Below are positions 44,580-52,611 of a stretch of DNA of 64,000 bases, piece after piece. A program made the translations under genes and the position numbers. The DNA lies in contig NZ_JBMPIX010000002.1 of assembly GCF_049341065.1 (NCBI RefSeq), positions 62,001-126,000 on the forward strand. Reading direction: 5' to 3'. Position 1 is the stretch's first letter. Every line of letters begins with the position of its first letter. Under the pieces are notes generated by a model. It did not search any database, had not been told where the DNA came from, and saw only the letters and a list, made by a program, of their open reading frames with translations. The stretch comes from Pacificoceanicola sp049341065 (lineage in GTDB: Bacteria > Pseudomonadota > Alphaproteobacteria > Rhodobacterales > Rhodobacteraceae).

Positions 44580-45071
44580 ATGAAAAGACCCGGTCTTGAT
44601 GCGACGGATATTCGCATTCTCAGCGCGGTGCAGCAGCACGGGCAGTTGAGCAAGACCAAGCTGGCCGAGATCGCCAATATCTCGGCCACCCCCTGCTGGG
44701 CGCGGCTGGACCGTCTCAAGGCGGCAGGCTTCATCCGTGGCTACCATGCGGACATCGCGCTGGACCGGATCTGCGATTTCACGCAGGTCATCGTCACCCT
44801 GTCCCTGACCCACCACCGCAAGGCGGATTTCGACCGGTTCGAAGCCTGGGTCAACGCACAAAGCGAGATCACCGAATGCGTCGCCACAGGCGGGGGCATG
44901 GATTACGTTATGAAGACGGTCTGCCCGACACTCGCCGACTTCCAGATGCTGATGCAGGCCATGCTGGATGCTGAATTGGGGGTCGATCGCTACATGACGT
45001 ACATCACGACTCGGGTGGTCAAGGCTGGCCGGCCCAATATCGCCAGACTGGCCTCAAGGCCGTCCCTCTGA
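44580..45071 (+). CDS. Lrp/AsnC-family transcriptional regulator
   Basis: A 163-residue regulator with the AsnC winged helix (LDATDIRILSAVQQHGQLSKTKLAEIANISATPCWARLDRLKAAGFI) and the C-terminal RAM ligand/oligomer domain (ITECVATGGGMDYVMKTVCPTLADFQMLMQAML). The ATG at 44580 with GGAAAG ahead gives a typical Lrp length; another ATG at 44523 would add 19 residues. It is co-directional with the flanking operons and lies 162 bases ahead of the DmdA/GcvT-like gene, which it may control. The effector, usually an amino acid or small metabolite, is unknown. Confidence 0.92.
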   Translation: MKRPGLDATDIRILSAVQQHGQLSKTKLAEIANISATPCWARLDRLKAAGFIRGYHADIALDRICDFTQVIVTLSLTHHRKADFDRFEAWVNAQSEITECVATGGGMDYVMKTVCPTLADFQMLMQAMLDAELGVDRYMTYITTRVVKAGRPNIARLASRPSL

Positions 45072-45233
45072 GGCCCTGCGACCATTCGGACCGGGCCGAG
45101 CCAAAAGATCAGCCTGATCGGTCTTGGAACCGGTGAATTTTGGACCGAATATTGCAGCAAAGCGGATCTAAATAAGCGCCATCATCAACCGTTTTCCGGG
45201 CCGCCAGCCCGGTGACAGACAAGGGCGCAAACG

Positions 45234-46373
45234 ATGCACGCAGACGACTTTGGCTTTGGCACGCAGATCCGGAAATCCCCCTATTTCGACGCCACAGTGC
45301 GTTGGGGCGCACAAGGGTTTTCCGTTTACAATCATATGTATATCCCGCGCGACTTCGGCGATCCGGAACAGAACTTCTGGAACCTCGTGAACGACGCGAT
45401 CCTGTGTGACGTGGCCGTGGAACGTCAGGTCGAGATCACCGGCCCGGATGCCGCGAAATTCGTCCAGATGCTGACCCCACGCGATCTGTCCAAAATGGCT
45501 GTCGGCCAGTGCAAATATGTGCTGATCACAAACGCGCAGGGCGGCATTCTGAACGATCCGATCCTGCTGCGTCTGGCGGAAAACCACTTCTGGATCTCGC
45601 TGGCGGACAGCGACATTCTGCTTTGGGCCCAGGGCGTCGCGGTGCATTCCGGGCTTGACGTACAGATCGGCGAACCCGATGTTTCGCCGCTGCAACTGCA
45701 GGGACCGAAGTCGGGCGAGATCATGCAGGCGCTCTTTGGCGACGAAATCATGGATCTGAAATACTACTGGCTGCGTGAAGTCGATCTGGATGGCATTCCG
45801 CTGATCGTGTCGCGCACCGGTTGGTCGAGCGAGCTGGGCTATGAGCTGTACCTGCGTGACGGCACCCAGGGCGACGCGCTGTGGGAACGCATCATGGCGA
45901 CCGGCATGGCCTTTGGCCTGAAGCCCGGCCACACCTCGTCGATCCGGCGGATCGAGGGCGGGATGCTGTCCTATCACGCCGACGCGGACATCAATACCAA
46001 CCCTTACGAACTGGGTCTGGACCGTCTGGTGAATCTCGACATGGAGGCCGATTTCATTGGGAAGGCCGCGCTGAAGCGCATTCAGGCCGAGGGCGTGCGC
46101 CGCACTCAGGTGGGCCTGATCATCGATGCCGAGCCGCTGAAAGGCCCGAATACGACCTTCTGGGCGATCAACAAGAACGGCTCCGAGATCGGCAAGGTGA
46201 CCTCTGCGATCTATTCGCCCCGGCTGGAGCGGAACATCGCTCTGGCGATGGTGTCGGCCGATCATGCGCATATCGGCACCGAGATCGAGGTCTTGCTGCC
46301 CTCGGGTCCGACCTGCGGCACAGTGGTCGAGCGTCCGTTCTACGACCCCAAGAAAAAGCTCGCCGCCGCATAA
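45234..46373 (+). CDS. GcvT/aminomethyltransferase-family protein, DmdA-like
   Basis: A 379-residue tetrahydrofolate-dependent type protein. Its order of motifs (VYNHMYIPRDF, CDVAVERQVEITGPDAAKFVQ, LTPRDLSKM, GGILNDPILLRLAENHFWISLADSD, EPDVSPLQLQGPKS, SRTGWSSELGYELYL, NPYELGLDRLV) is that of the GcvT fold and recalls the DMSP demethylase DmdA more than glycine-cleavage GcvT. The residues that define DmdA activity cannot be confirmed by eye, and many DmdA-like paralogues act on other methyl or aminomethyl donors. Downstream neighbours are an OsmC gene and an SBP56/MtoX-like gene, which would handle methanethiol formed after demethylation. Confidence 0.78.
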   Translation: MHADDFGFGTQIRKSPYFDATVRWGAQGFSVYNHMYIPRDFGDPEQNFWNLVNDAILCDVAVERQVEITGPDAAKFVQMLTPRDLSKMAVGQCKYVLITNAQGGILNDPILLRLAENHFWISLADSDILLWAQGVAVHSGLDVQIGEPDVSPLQLQGPKSGEIMQALFGDEIMDLKYYWLREVDLDGIPLIVSRTGWSSELGYELYLRDGTQGDALWERIMATGMAFGLKPGHTSSIRRIEGGMLSYHADADINTNPYELGLDRLVNLDMEADFIGKAALKRIQAEGVRRTQVGLIIDAEPLKGPNTTFWAINKNGSEIGKVTSAIYSPRLERNIALAMVSADHAHIGTEIEVLLPSGPTCGTVVERPFYDPKKKLAAA

Positions 46374-46400
46374 GCGGTCCGGCCCCTTGGAACCTGACAG

Positions 46401-46850
46401 ATGTCCGATCTTGCCATCGAACTGAACTGGCAGCGCGCTGAGCCTGCCTTTCAGCCCGGCCAATACAAGGCCGAGCACACCGTGCGCTACAACGCCAGCC
46501 ACGAGATCCAAGTGGACGCCGCCCCGGATTGGGGCGGCATGCCGGAAAATACCAACCCTGAGCAGGCGCTGGCCTCGGCGCTGTCCAGTTGCCACATGAT
46601 GACCTTCCTCGCCCTTTCAGCCAAGGCCGGCTGGCCGGTCGCCGGGTATCAGGATTACGCCGTGGCGCATCTTGGCAAGAACGCCCGCGGCCAGATGTCA
46701 GTGACCCGCATCGACCTGCACCCGGTGGTGCGCTTTGATGCGGGCTTTACCCCCAAACCGGACGAGTTGGAGGAAATGCAAGACCGCGCGCATCGCTACT
46801 GCTTTATCGCCAATACGCTGGCGGACAGCGTCGAGATCAACATCCTGTAG
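46401..46850 (+). CDS. OsmC/Ohr-family protein
   Basis: A 149-residue OsmC-fold protein (thiol-dependent peroxidase family). It has NPEQALASALSSCHMMTFLALSAKAGWPV around the first reactive Cys, a basic turn KNARGQMSVTRIDLHPVVRF, and a second Cys in AHRYCFIANTLADS. Such proteins reduce organic hydroperoxides. The gene begins 27 bases after the GcvT/DmdA-like gene. If the downstream SBP56 protein is a methanethiol oxidase, which makes hydrogen peroxide, formaldehyde and sulfide, a peroxide-handling neighbour would make sense; this is an inference. Confidence 0.9.
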   Translation: MSDLAIELNWQRAEPAFQPGQYKAEHTVRYNASHEIQVDAAPDWGGMPENTNPEQALASALSSCHMMTFLALSAKAGWPVAGYQDYAVAHLGKNARGQMSVTRIDLHPVVRFDAGFTPKPDELEEMQDRAHRYCFIANTLADSVEINIL

Positions 46851-47043
46851 TTGGGAAAAGCCCCGGTAAAACAATCCAATAGCGTATAGATGCGGGACCG
46901 GCGCAAGGCGCATTTGGCAAGTCACACCGCTCCGGGGCCACGTCGCATTGACGCGATCCCGAGGGCACCTTCGGCATAGATACGGAAATCTGCCCGGTGC
47001 GGATAAACACCCACACTGAGAAAACACTCAAATCACTTATCCA

Positions 47044-47065
47044 ACTCTGCAATCTATGACAGAGT
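47044..47065. promoter_or_regulatory. Inverted repeat upstream of the SBP56/MtoX-like gene
   Basis: ACTCTG, 10 bases, CAGAGT, about 60 bases ahead of the GTG start, in an AT-richer gap of 274 bases. The position fits a regulator site, but no known motif is matched. Confidence 0.35.
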
Positions 47066-47124
47066 GACCCGAAGGCATTCGAGGAAACACATTACGAACG
47101 ACAAAACTTAAGGGAGGAAAGACT

Positions 47125-48525
47125 GTGAACCTGAGACCGGACCCTACATTCCACGCAACCCCGAAACTCGCGATGGAGGCCCCGGCGGAAACGCTGGCCT
47201 TCACGCTGATGCTCAGCCCGGACGGATCGGAGCCCGATGGACTGGCGGTGGTCGATGTTGATCCGACATCCGACAGCTACGGCCAGATCGTCCACCAGCT
47301 GATCATGCCGAACAAGGGCGATGAGTTTCACCATTTTGGCTGGAATGCTTGCTCTTCGTCGCTCTCGCCGCTTTCGGGTCATGCCTTTCTTGAACGGCGT
47401 TATCTGATCATTCCGGGCATCCGGTCCTCGCGCATCTACATTATCGACGTCAAGGACCCGCTGAAGGCGAAGATTCACAAGATCATCGAACCCGAGGAGG
47501 TCTTTGCCAAGACCGGCTATTCCCGCCCGCATACGATCCATTGCGGCCCCGAGGGCATCTATGTCAGCACTCTGGGCGGTGGCGGCGCGGACGGCACGGA
47601 CGGACCTCCGGGCATCTTCATCATGGATTGCGAAAGCTTCGAGATCCTTGGTCGCTATGAAATGGACCGCGGCAAGCAGGACAAGCACTATGACTTCTGG
47701 TGGAACCTGCCGCGCGACTACATGGTCAGTTCCGAATGGGGGCTGCCACCGCAGTTTGAAAACGGCATCGTTGCCGAGGATCTTCTGTCCAACAAATACG
47801 GCCACTCGATCCATTTCTGGAACCTGCGCCAGCGCAAGAACGTGCAGACCATCGACCTTGGCGAGAACTACCAGATGGCGCTGGAAATCCGCCCGGCGCA
47901 TGACCCGTCGCGCGACTATGGGTTTTGCGGCGTCGTTGTGGACACGACCAATCTGCAAGGAGCAATCTTTACCTGGTGGCAGAAGGACGATGGCACGTTC
48001 GAAGCGAAAAAGACCATCACCATCGACCCGCGCCCCGAAAAGCCGGAAAACCTGCCGCCGCTGTTGCAGGGGTTCGAAGCGGTGCCGCCGCTGGTAACCG
48101 ACATCGATCTGAGCCTTGATGACAAGTATCTTTATGTCGCTTGCTGGGGGCTGGGTGAGATGCACCAGTACGACGTTTCCGACCCGATGAATCCAAAGCT
48201 GGCCGGCAAGGTTGAGCTTGGCGGCATTGCACGCGGAACGCCGCATCCCAACGGCAAACCTTTTGCCTATGGCCCCCAGATGGTCGAGATCAGCCGCGAC
48301 GGTAAACGCGTCTACTGGACCAACTCGCTGTATTCCACTTGGGATGACCAATTCTATCCCGGTGATGACGGCGGCCAGATGGTCATGGCGCAGGTGGGCG
48401 ACAATGGCGGGCTGACGCTGGCAGAAGATTTCTACGTCGAGTTTCCGAAGGGCTATCGCAGTCACCAGATCCGTCTGGAGGGCGGCGACTGCTCGACCGA
48501 CAGTTTCTGTTACCCCTCCGTCTAA
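47125..48525 (+). CDS. mtoX: Selenium-binding protein 56 family, probable methanethiol oxidase
   Basis: A 466-residue beta-propeller protein of the SBP56/SELENBP1 family. The conserved stretches are HHFGWNACSSSLS (the invariant Cys), RPHTIHCGPEGIYVSTLGGGG, HYDFWWNLPRDYMVSSEWG, GHSIHFWNLRQRK, YVACWGLGEMHQYDVSDPMNPKL and HQIRLEGGDCSTDSFCYPSV. Bacterial MtoX oxidises methanethiol to formaldehyde, H2S and H2O2 and uses copper; many relatives remain untested. The start is GTG with an AGGGAGGAAAG ribosome site. No signal peptide is obvious, although some MtoX proteins are periplasmic. A membrane-protein gene follows after three bases. Confidence 0.87.
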   Translation: MNLRPDPTFHATPKLAMEAPAETLAFTLMLSPDGSEPDGLAVVDVDPTSDSYGQIVHQLIMPNKGDEFHHFGWNACSSSLSPLSGHAFLERRYLIIPGIRSSRIYIIDVKDPLKAKIHKIIEPEEVFAKTGYSRPHTIHCGPEGIYVSTLGGGGADGTDGPPGIFIMDCESFEILGRYEMDRGKQDKHYDFWWNLPRDYMVSSEWGLPPQFENGIVAEDLLSNKYGHSIHFWNLRQRKNVQTIDLGENYQMALEIRPAHDPSRDYGFCGVVVDTTNLQGAIFTWWQKDDGTFEAKKTITIDPRPEKPENLPPLLQGFEAVPPLVTDIDLSLDDKYLYVACWGLGEMHQYDVSDPMNPKLAGKVELGGIARGTPHPNGKPFAYGPQMVEISRDGKRVYWTNSLYSTWDDQFYPGDDGGQMVMAQVGDNGGLTLAEDFYVEFPKGYRSHQIRLEGGDCSTDSFCYPSV

Positions 48526-48528
48526 GGC

Positions 48529-49188
48529 GTGGCGAATGTTGATACGGCGGCGGCCCTTTGGTGGGCCGTCATCGCCTCGGGTCTTTACCACGGGGTCAAT
48601 CCCGGTATGGGCTGGCCGCTGGCGGTTTCGGCGGCGCTTATGGAGCGCTCGCAGTACAGTCTTTACAAGGCTGTGGGGGCGCTGGCGCTTGGGCATCTGC
48701 TGGCCATGGCGGCGATCCTGTTCCCCTTCGCCGCGCTTCTGTTCCTTGTCGAATGGCAACGCGAGATCCAGATCGGAGCTGCCTGCCTGCTGATCGGGTT
48801 GGGGCTGTTCCTGTTGATCAAACGCCGCCATCCGCGTTTTCTGGCGCGGGTGCCGCCGTCACGGCTTGCCCTTTGGTCTTTCCTGTCGGCAATGGCACAT
48901 GGCGCGGGGCTTATGCTTGTGCCGATCTATCTGGGGCTTTGCCGGACCGTCGAAACCGATGCCGGTCACGCGGCGGCGGCAGACCTGATGACCGGCAACG
49001 CAGGGATCGCCCTCGCCGTTGCCTTGGTGCACACCGCGACCATGACGCTTGCCGGCGCGATTCTGGCTATCGGTGTGTATCGCTGGCTGGGCCTGCGGTT
49101 TCTATCGCAGAGTTGGTTCAACCTTGATGTGATGTGGGCGTCCAGCCTGCTCATCGTGGGGGCACTATCGCTGATTGTGGCGTTGTAA
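48529..49188 (+). CDS. Integral membrane protein coupled to the SBP56 gene
   Basis: A 219-residue protein with about six hydrophobic segments (near 8-28, 48-75, 78-97, 112-133, 160-185 and 195-218). The N-terminal motif SGLYHGVNPGMGWPLAV and the central SAMAHGAGLMLVPIYLGL each pair a His with Gly/Pro inside the membrane, as in metal-transport families such as NicO/HupE, but I cannot assign a family with confidence. It starts with GTG three bases after the SBP56 stop, so it is surely co-translated. Copper supply or substrate passage for the oxidase are possible roles (inference). Confidence 0.8.
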   Translation: MANVDTAAALWWAVIASGLYHGVNPGMGWPLAVSAALMERSQYSLYKAVGALALGHLLAMAAILFPFAALLFLVEWQREIQIGAACLLIGLGLFLLIKRRHPRFLARVPPSRLALWSFLSAMAHGAGLMLVPIYLGLCRTVETDAGHAAAADLMTGNAGIALAVALVHTATMTLAGAILAIGVYRWLGLRFLSQSWFNLDVMWASSLLIVGALSLIVAL

Positions 49189-49329
49189 CACGGCCTTCAT
49201 CTAGGATTCAGCGGATGAAGCCCGCCCCCAGGATCATGATGGGCCGCGCCCGAATGGCAGATACGCCAGCCTTCGTCGCAGGACGGCAACATGCAAAGCG
49301 ACCAAGGCCCGGTTCAAACCGAGTAAAGC

Positions 49330-49713
49330 TCAGTCCTCGTCATCGCGATTTCTGTCGAAACGCTCCGTCTCGGGAAATGGCGGCAACCAGGCTTCGCGGC
49401 GCGTAACCCAAAGTTCATAGGTAGGCGTAAATTGATCCGGAGCATCAAGCGATCCGAGGTGCAGTTCAAGCTCGCCTTCGCTGCGGGAAAAAACCGAAGA
49501 GCCACAGATCGGGCAGAAAACCCGCCCTTCGTAGTCGCCTGTTTCGCCGTCGATCGTCACGGCCTGCTGTGGGAATATGGCTGAGGCGTGAAACAACGCG
49601 CCGTGGTGTTTTCGGCAGTCCATGCAGTGGCAAACACCAACGCGGAGCGGCACGCCCGATGCCTCAAAACGCACTTTGCCACATAGGCAACCACCAGTGA
49701 CGCGGTCCATCAT
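49330..49713 (-). CDS. GFA (CENP-V/glutathione-dependent formaldehyde-activating) family protein
   Basis: A 127-residue zinc protein of the GFA fold: GGCLCGKVRFEA (first Cys pair), CHCMDCRKHHGALFHASAIFP (zinc cluster), and FCPICGSSVFSRSE (last Cys pair). The family is named for an enzyme that joins glutathione and formaldehyde, but most members have no proven activity. It faces the SBP56 operon, whose predicted product includes formaldehyde, which may be coincidence. AGGAAA precedes the start; two ATG codons stand in a row. Confidence 0.92.
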   Translation of the reverse strand: MMDRVTGGCLCGKVRFEASGVPLRVGVCHCMDCRKHHGALFHASAIFPQQAVTIDGETGDYEGRVFCPICGSSVFSRSEGELELHLGSLDAPDQFTPTYELWVTRREAWLPPFPETERFDRNRDDED

Positions 49714-49807
49714 CGGTTTCCTCGATAATCCTGCGGACCCGAGACCTCTTCCTGAAAGTGCCGGATCCTGAAGTTGAACAAGCGAAAAAACGCGGTGGCT
49801 TTGCGCT

Positions 49808-49984
49808 TCACTTCTTGTCGCGGGCGTTTTTCTCTTCTTTGGTCAACTTGTTGTTCCAGACGTTGTTGCTCAAACCCAGCTCGGCTGGCAGGGGTTTGGT
49901 TTTTCCAACGCTGACCTTGCCGCCCTTGTTCAGAAATTCCTGAATAAGCGCGTCATCCGTTGTTTTCTTGGGGACATGTTTCAT
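49808..49984 (-). CDS. Small basic protein of unknown function
   Basis: A 58-residue, lysine-rich protein (MKHVPKKTTDDALIQEFLNK, ending KLTKEEKNARDKK). No signal peptide or membrane segment is seen. The central GKVSVGKTKPLPAELGLSNNVWNNK looks like a small helix-turn motif, and I have a vague sense that it is a conserved proteobacterial small protein, but I cannot name a family. The ATG at 49984 is preferred to an upstream TTG. It is short, so the coding call rests on its charge pattern and proper start only. Confidence 0.6.
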   Translation of the reverse strand: MKHVPKKTTDDALIQEFLNKGGKVSVGKTKPLPAELGLSNNVWNNKLTKEEKNARDKK

Positions 49985-50110
49985 ACCAACATACCTACCC
50001 GCCAAAGCGCCGACTTGTCACGCCCGATCTGGATCGTGAGACGATCGATTTGGTTGCTTTTGCGCACCGAAGCGTGAGAGTGCAAGATCATCGCCAAAGG
50101 AGATCGCAAC

Positions 50111-50440
50111 ATGATCATTTATGGATTGAGCACCTGCGCAGTTTGCCAAAGGGCCCGCAAGGCCTTGGAGGCAGAAGGCAAGGACGTCAGTTTCCGCGAC
50201 ATCCGGTCTGAGCCGCTGAGTGCGTCAGAATTGGCCGAATTGGTTGTAGAGTTCGGCGATCGGCTGGTGGATCGAAAGTCGAATGACTACCGCGCGCTCA
50301 ATGATTGGTTGAAAAACTCAGAGGCAGAAGCGCAAATTCAGGCCCAACCCAAGGTGATGGCCCGCCCTGTGATCCGCGATGGAAACGCGTTTTATCTGGG
50401 CTGGGATGAGGCGGTCCAAAAAGCTTTGCTTCCGGGCTGA
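50111..50440 (+). CDS. ArsC/Spx-type thioredoxin-fold protein
   Basis: A 109-residue protein of the ArsC-like family: IIYGLSTCAVCQRARKAL carries the redox C-x2-C (C9, C12), followed by the fold's VSFRDIRSEPLSASELAELV and PKVMARPVIRDGNAFYLGWDE (cis-Pro region). Such proteins include arsenate reductases and YffB/Spx relatives of unclear role. No other arsenic genes are near, and the usual arsenate-reductase arginine triad is not evident, so a general thiol-redox role is as likely. Confidence 0.9.
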   Translation: MIIYGLSTCAVCQRARKALEAEGKDVSFRDIRSEPLSASELAELVVEFGDRLVDRKSNDYRALNDWLKNSEAEAQIQAQPKVMARPVIRDGNAFYLGWDEAVQKALLPG

Positions 50441-51197
50441 TACCGCGACCTTCGGCGACTTCCCCTTGCCTTGCCGAAGATGCTCCTACGCGTAAAGACG
50501 GCGAGCTTGCAGGTCCGCCTGAAGGCGAGTGGGTTGCAGTCATGGGGCAGCACCAGTCGTTCTGAATGCCCTGTTCGGCTTGACTGTCATCGCATCCGCC
50601 AACGGCCTCGATGAGGCCTTCAGCTTTAGGATCCCGAGCCAAGACGTACGGGCTTCCGCGCCCTCGTTCAGCCTTGTCGAGCTGATAAGCCTCCATTTGC
50701 TGGGGATCACGGCTCCTTTCCTCAGGGGGACGCAAGCTCCGTCTTTAGCCTTGGTACAGTTCCCCCAGAATCTTTCAAATTCGCCGCATCATTGAAACCA
50801 TAAGCATACCGCATGGTCCCGCCCCCGCTTGGTCACATCGAACCAATCCGGCTGGACAAAAAAACCGGTCGCTCCGGATCGTAGGTCAGGGCGTTAAGAA
50901 ATTGCAGGCCCAGGCCTGCGTCATAGCGCAGGCCTATCCAGCCTTTGGTTTCTGTCGGCTCGCCCGGTTGTTCGAGCTAGTCGCTCTTGCCGCCAAACGG
51001 ACGAAAGGTCGCTTTTTCGATGCGCCTGTCCCGTGGCTTCTCGCACCAATCAGGCGCTTATCGCTAAACCTTTTTTCGGTCTGATCGCACTCAGACAAGT
51101 AGGTACTGCCAACGTGTGTGGTGCATTGGGCGGAAGGAGCTTGGTATCCAAGAAAATCCAATAAAAACAATGATTTGCCAAATCATGCCAATATTGG
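50441..51197. other. Gene-free region of about 750 bases
   Basis: I see no supportable gene. Open frames exist on both strands (for example 50529-50795 on the plus strand), but they lack codon bias, ribosome sites and recognisable domains. There is one inverted repeat of note, GCCTGCGTCATAGCGCAGGC at about 50914-50933. The stretch may hold decayed sequence, an unknown RNA or the boundary of a former insertion beside the tRNA gene. Confidence 0.4.
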
Positions 51198-51284
51198 CGG
51201 AGGCTCAGGGATTCGAACCCTGGGGACGCTCTCACGCCCAACGGTTTTCAAGACCGCCGCATTCGACCACTCTGCCAAACCTCC
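51198..51284 (-). tRNA. tRNA-Ser (anticodon UGA)
   Basis: On the minus strand the acceptor GGAGGTT pairs with AGCCTCC, with discriminator G as in serine tRNAs. The anticodon stem-loop CGGTC-TTGAAAA-CCG has TGA at 51248-51250. A long variable arm (GGGCGTGAGAGCGTCCC) marks a class II tRNA, and GGTTCGAATCC gives the T arm. CCA is not encoded. Confidence 0.97.
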
Positions 51285-51506
51285 GTCTTACGGCTAGATA
51301 GCCGCCTCTGATTGATTCTAAAAGCGCACGGTCAAGGGAAAATCCGCGCAAAGCGCACCTGCAGGCTTTTCATGTGTGCTGCAAAAGGTTAGTGTAGCTT
51401 CAAATGGGCCGAGAAGTGCCCAATTGAGGCAGTAAAGACCGGGGCAAGAAAAAATCCCGGCTTGGTTCGCGGCAACGTCCGCGCATATAAAGGCGAGAGG
51501 CACGAA

Positions 51507-52427
51507 ATGAGCAGGTGGACCTTGGAATTCCGCAGCAATACGCTGCGCAATTCGGTGCTAATCTTAGGATTTTTCGCATTATCAGCTTGCGCGGATGGGC
51601 AGATGCCGTCGTTCCTGCAAGCCAAATCGGGCGGCGGCGAGGCTGAAGTCACGCGCGCCGCATCCAGCGATTTCGGCGGCGAAACGATTGAGCGCGACAT
51701 TGAAGCGCCAGAGATTTTCAAAGCCACCGAAGCAGGCCTTTGGGACGGACGGCCCTCGTTGGGCGGTGTCTGGGTGGCGCATCCCGATGTGGATGAACCG
51801 GGCCGCGTGATCATCCGCAACGAACAGAACGGCAAATTCGTGATTGGCGCCCTGTTCCGCCGTGAACGGCAGTCGCCCGGTCCGCGCCTTCAGGTGTCGT
51901 CGGATGCTGCGGCCGCGCTCGGTATGCTGGCGGGTCAGCCGAACAATCTGAACGTCGTGGCGCTCAAGCGCGAAGAAGTCGCCCCGGCCCCTGAACCGAT
52001 GGCCGAGCCGGTGGCGATGGAAGGTACGATGCCAGCCGCGCCGGACGTTGTCGAAGGCGCCCTGGACCCGGTCGTTTCGGGCGCAGCCGCTGCAATTGAA
52101 ACTGCCGCGCTGGCGCCGTCGAAACCCGAAGCTGCACCGGCTGCCGCGCCCAAGCCCGTCGTTGCTGCCCCTGCCCCGGCGAAACCTTCGAAACTGAGTA
52201 AGCCCTTTATCCAGATCGGGATTTTCAGCGTCGAACAGAACGCCAACAACACTGCGACAGCGATGCGCCAGGCGGGCATGGTTCCGACAGTGAAAAAGCA
52301 CAACTCGAACGGCAAGGTCTTTTGGCGTGTCGTGGTCGGCCCGGCGCAGGATAAGCCTGAGCTTTCGGCCCTGCTGACCAAGATCAAGGATACCGGGTTT
52401 ACGGACGCTTACGCCGTCTCCAACTGA
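51507..52427 (+). CDS. SPOR-domain lipoprotein (RlpA-like)
   Basis: A 306-residue cell-envelope protein. The N-terminus has a lipoprotein signal with lipobox LSAC (after RNSVLILGFFA). A middle domain (about 75-160) has GLWDGRPSLGGVWVAHPDV and RVIIRNEQNGKFVIGALFRRE, as seen in RlpA-like proteins. A long Ala/Pro-rich linker follows, and the last 75 residues are a SPOR domain (FIQIGIFSVEQNANNTATAMRQAG, WRVVVGPAQDKPELSALLTKIKDTGF) that binds denuded peptidoglycan at the septum. The ATG at 51507 has GCGAGAGG ahead. A strong terminator follows. This suits a role in cell-wall turnover or division. Confidence 0.88.
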   Translation: MSRWTLEFRSNTLRNSVLILGFFALSACADGQMPSFLQAKSGGGEAEVTRAASSDFGGETIERDIEAPEIFKATEAGLWDGRPSLGGVWVAHPDVDEPGRVIIRNEQNGKFVIGALFRRERQSPGPRLQVSSDAAAALGMLAGQPNNLNVVALKREEVAPAPEPMAEPVAMEGTMPAAPDVVEGALDPVVSGAAAAIETAALAPSKPEAAPAAAPKPVVAAPAPAKPSKLSKPFIQIGIFSVEQNANNTATAMRQAGMVPTVKKHNSNGKVFWRVVVGPAQDKPELSALLTKIKDTGFTDAYAVSN

Positions 52428-52450
52428 CCGCTTCAAATGCAACATCAACG

Positions 52451-52485
52451 GCCTCTTCCGCCATCGCGGAGGGGGCTTTTTCTTT
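52451..52485 (+). terminator. Rho-independent terminator after the SPOR gene
   Basis: GCCTCTTCCGC-CATC-GCGGAGGGGGC with one G-T pair and one mismatch, followed by TTTTTCTTT. Confidence 0.88.
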
Positions 52486-52611
52486 GGAAGCAAGGCCGCC
52501 GGTCTGGCCCTTCCAAAACCTTCAATCGCCGCGCGCATCAAGGTTCTGGTGGCATCCAGACCCACAGGCGCCTATCGTTCGCGAAACCCATGTTTTGAGA
52601 AGAGACGTGTT

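Noticed and set aside
50529..50795. 88-residue hydrophobic open frame in the gene-free region
   Set aside because: No ribosome site, no recognisable domain, and an equally open frame on the other strand; not supportable as a gene.
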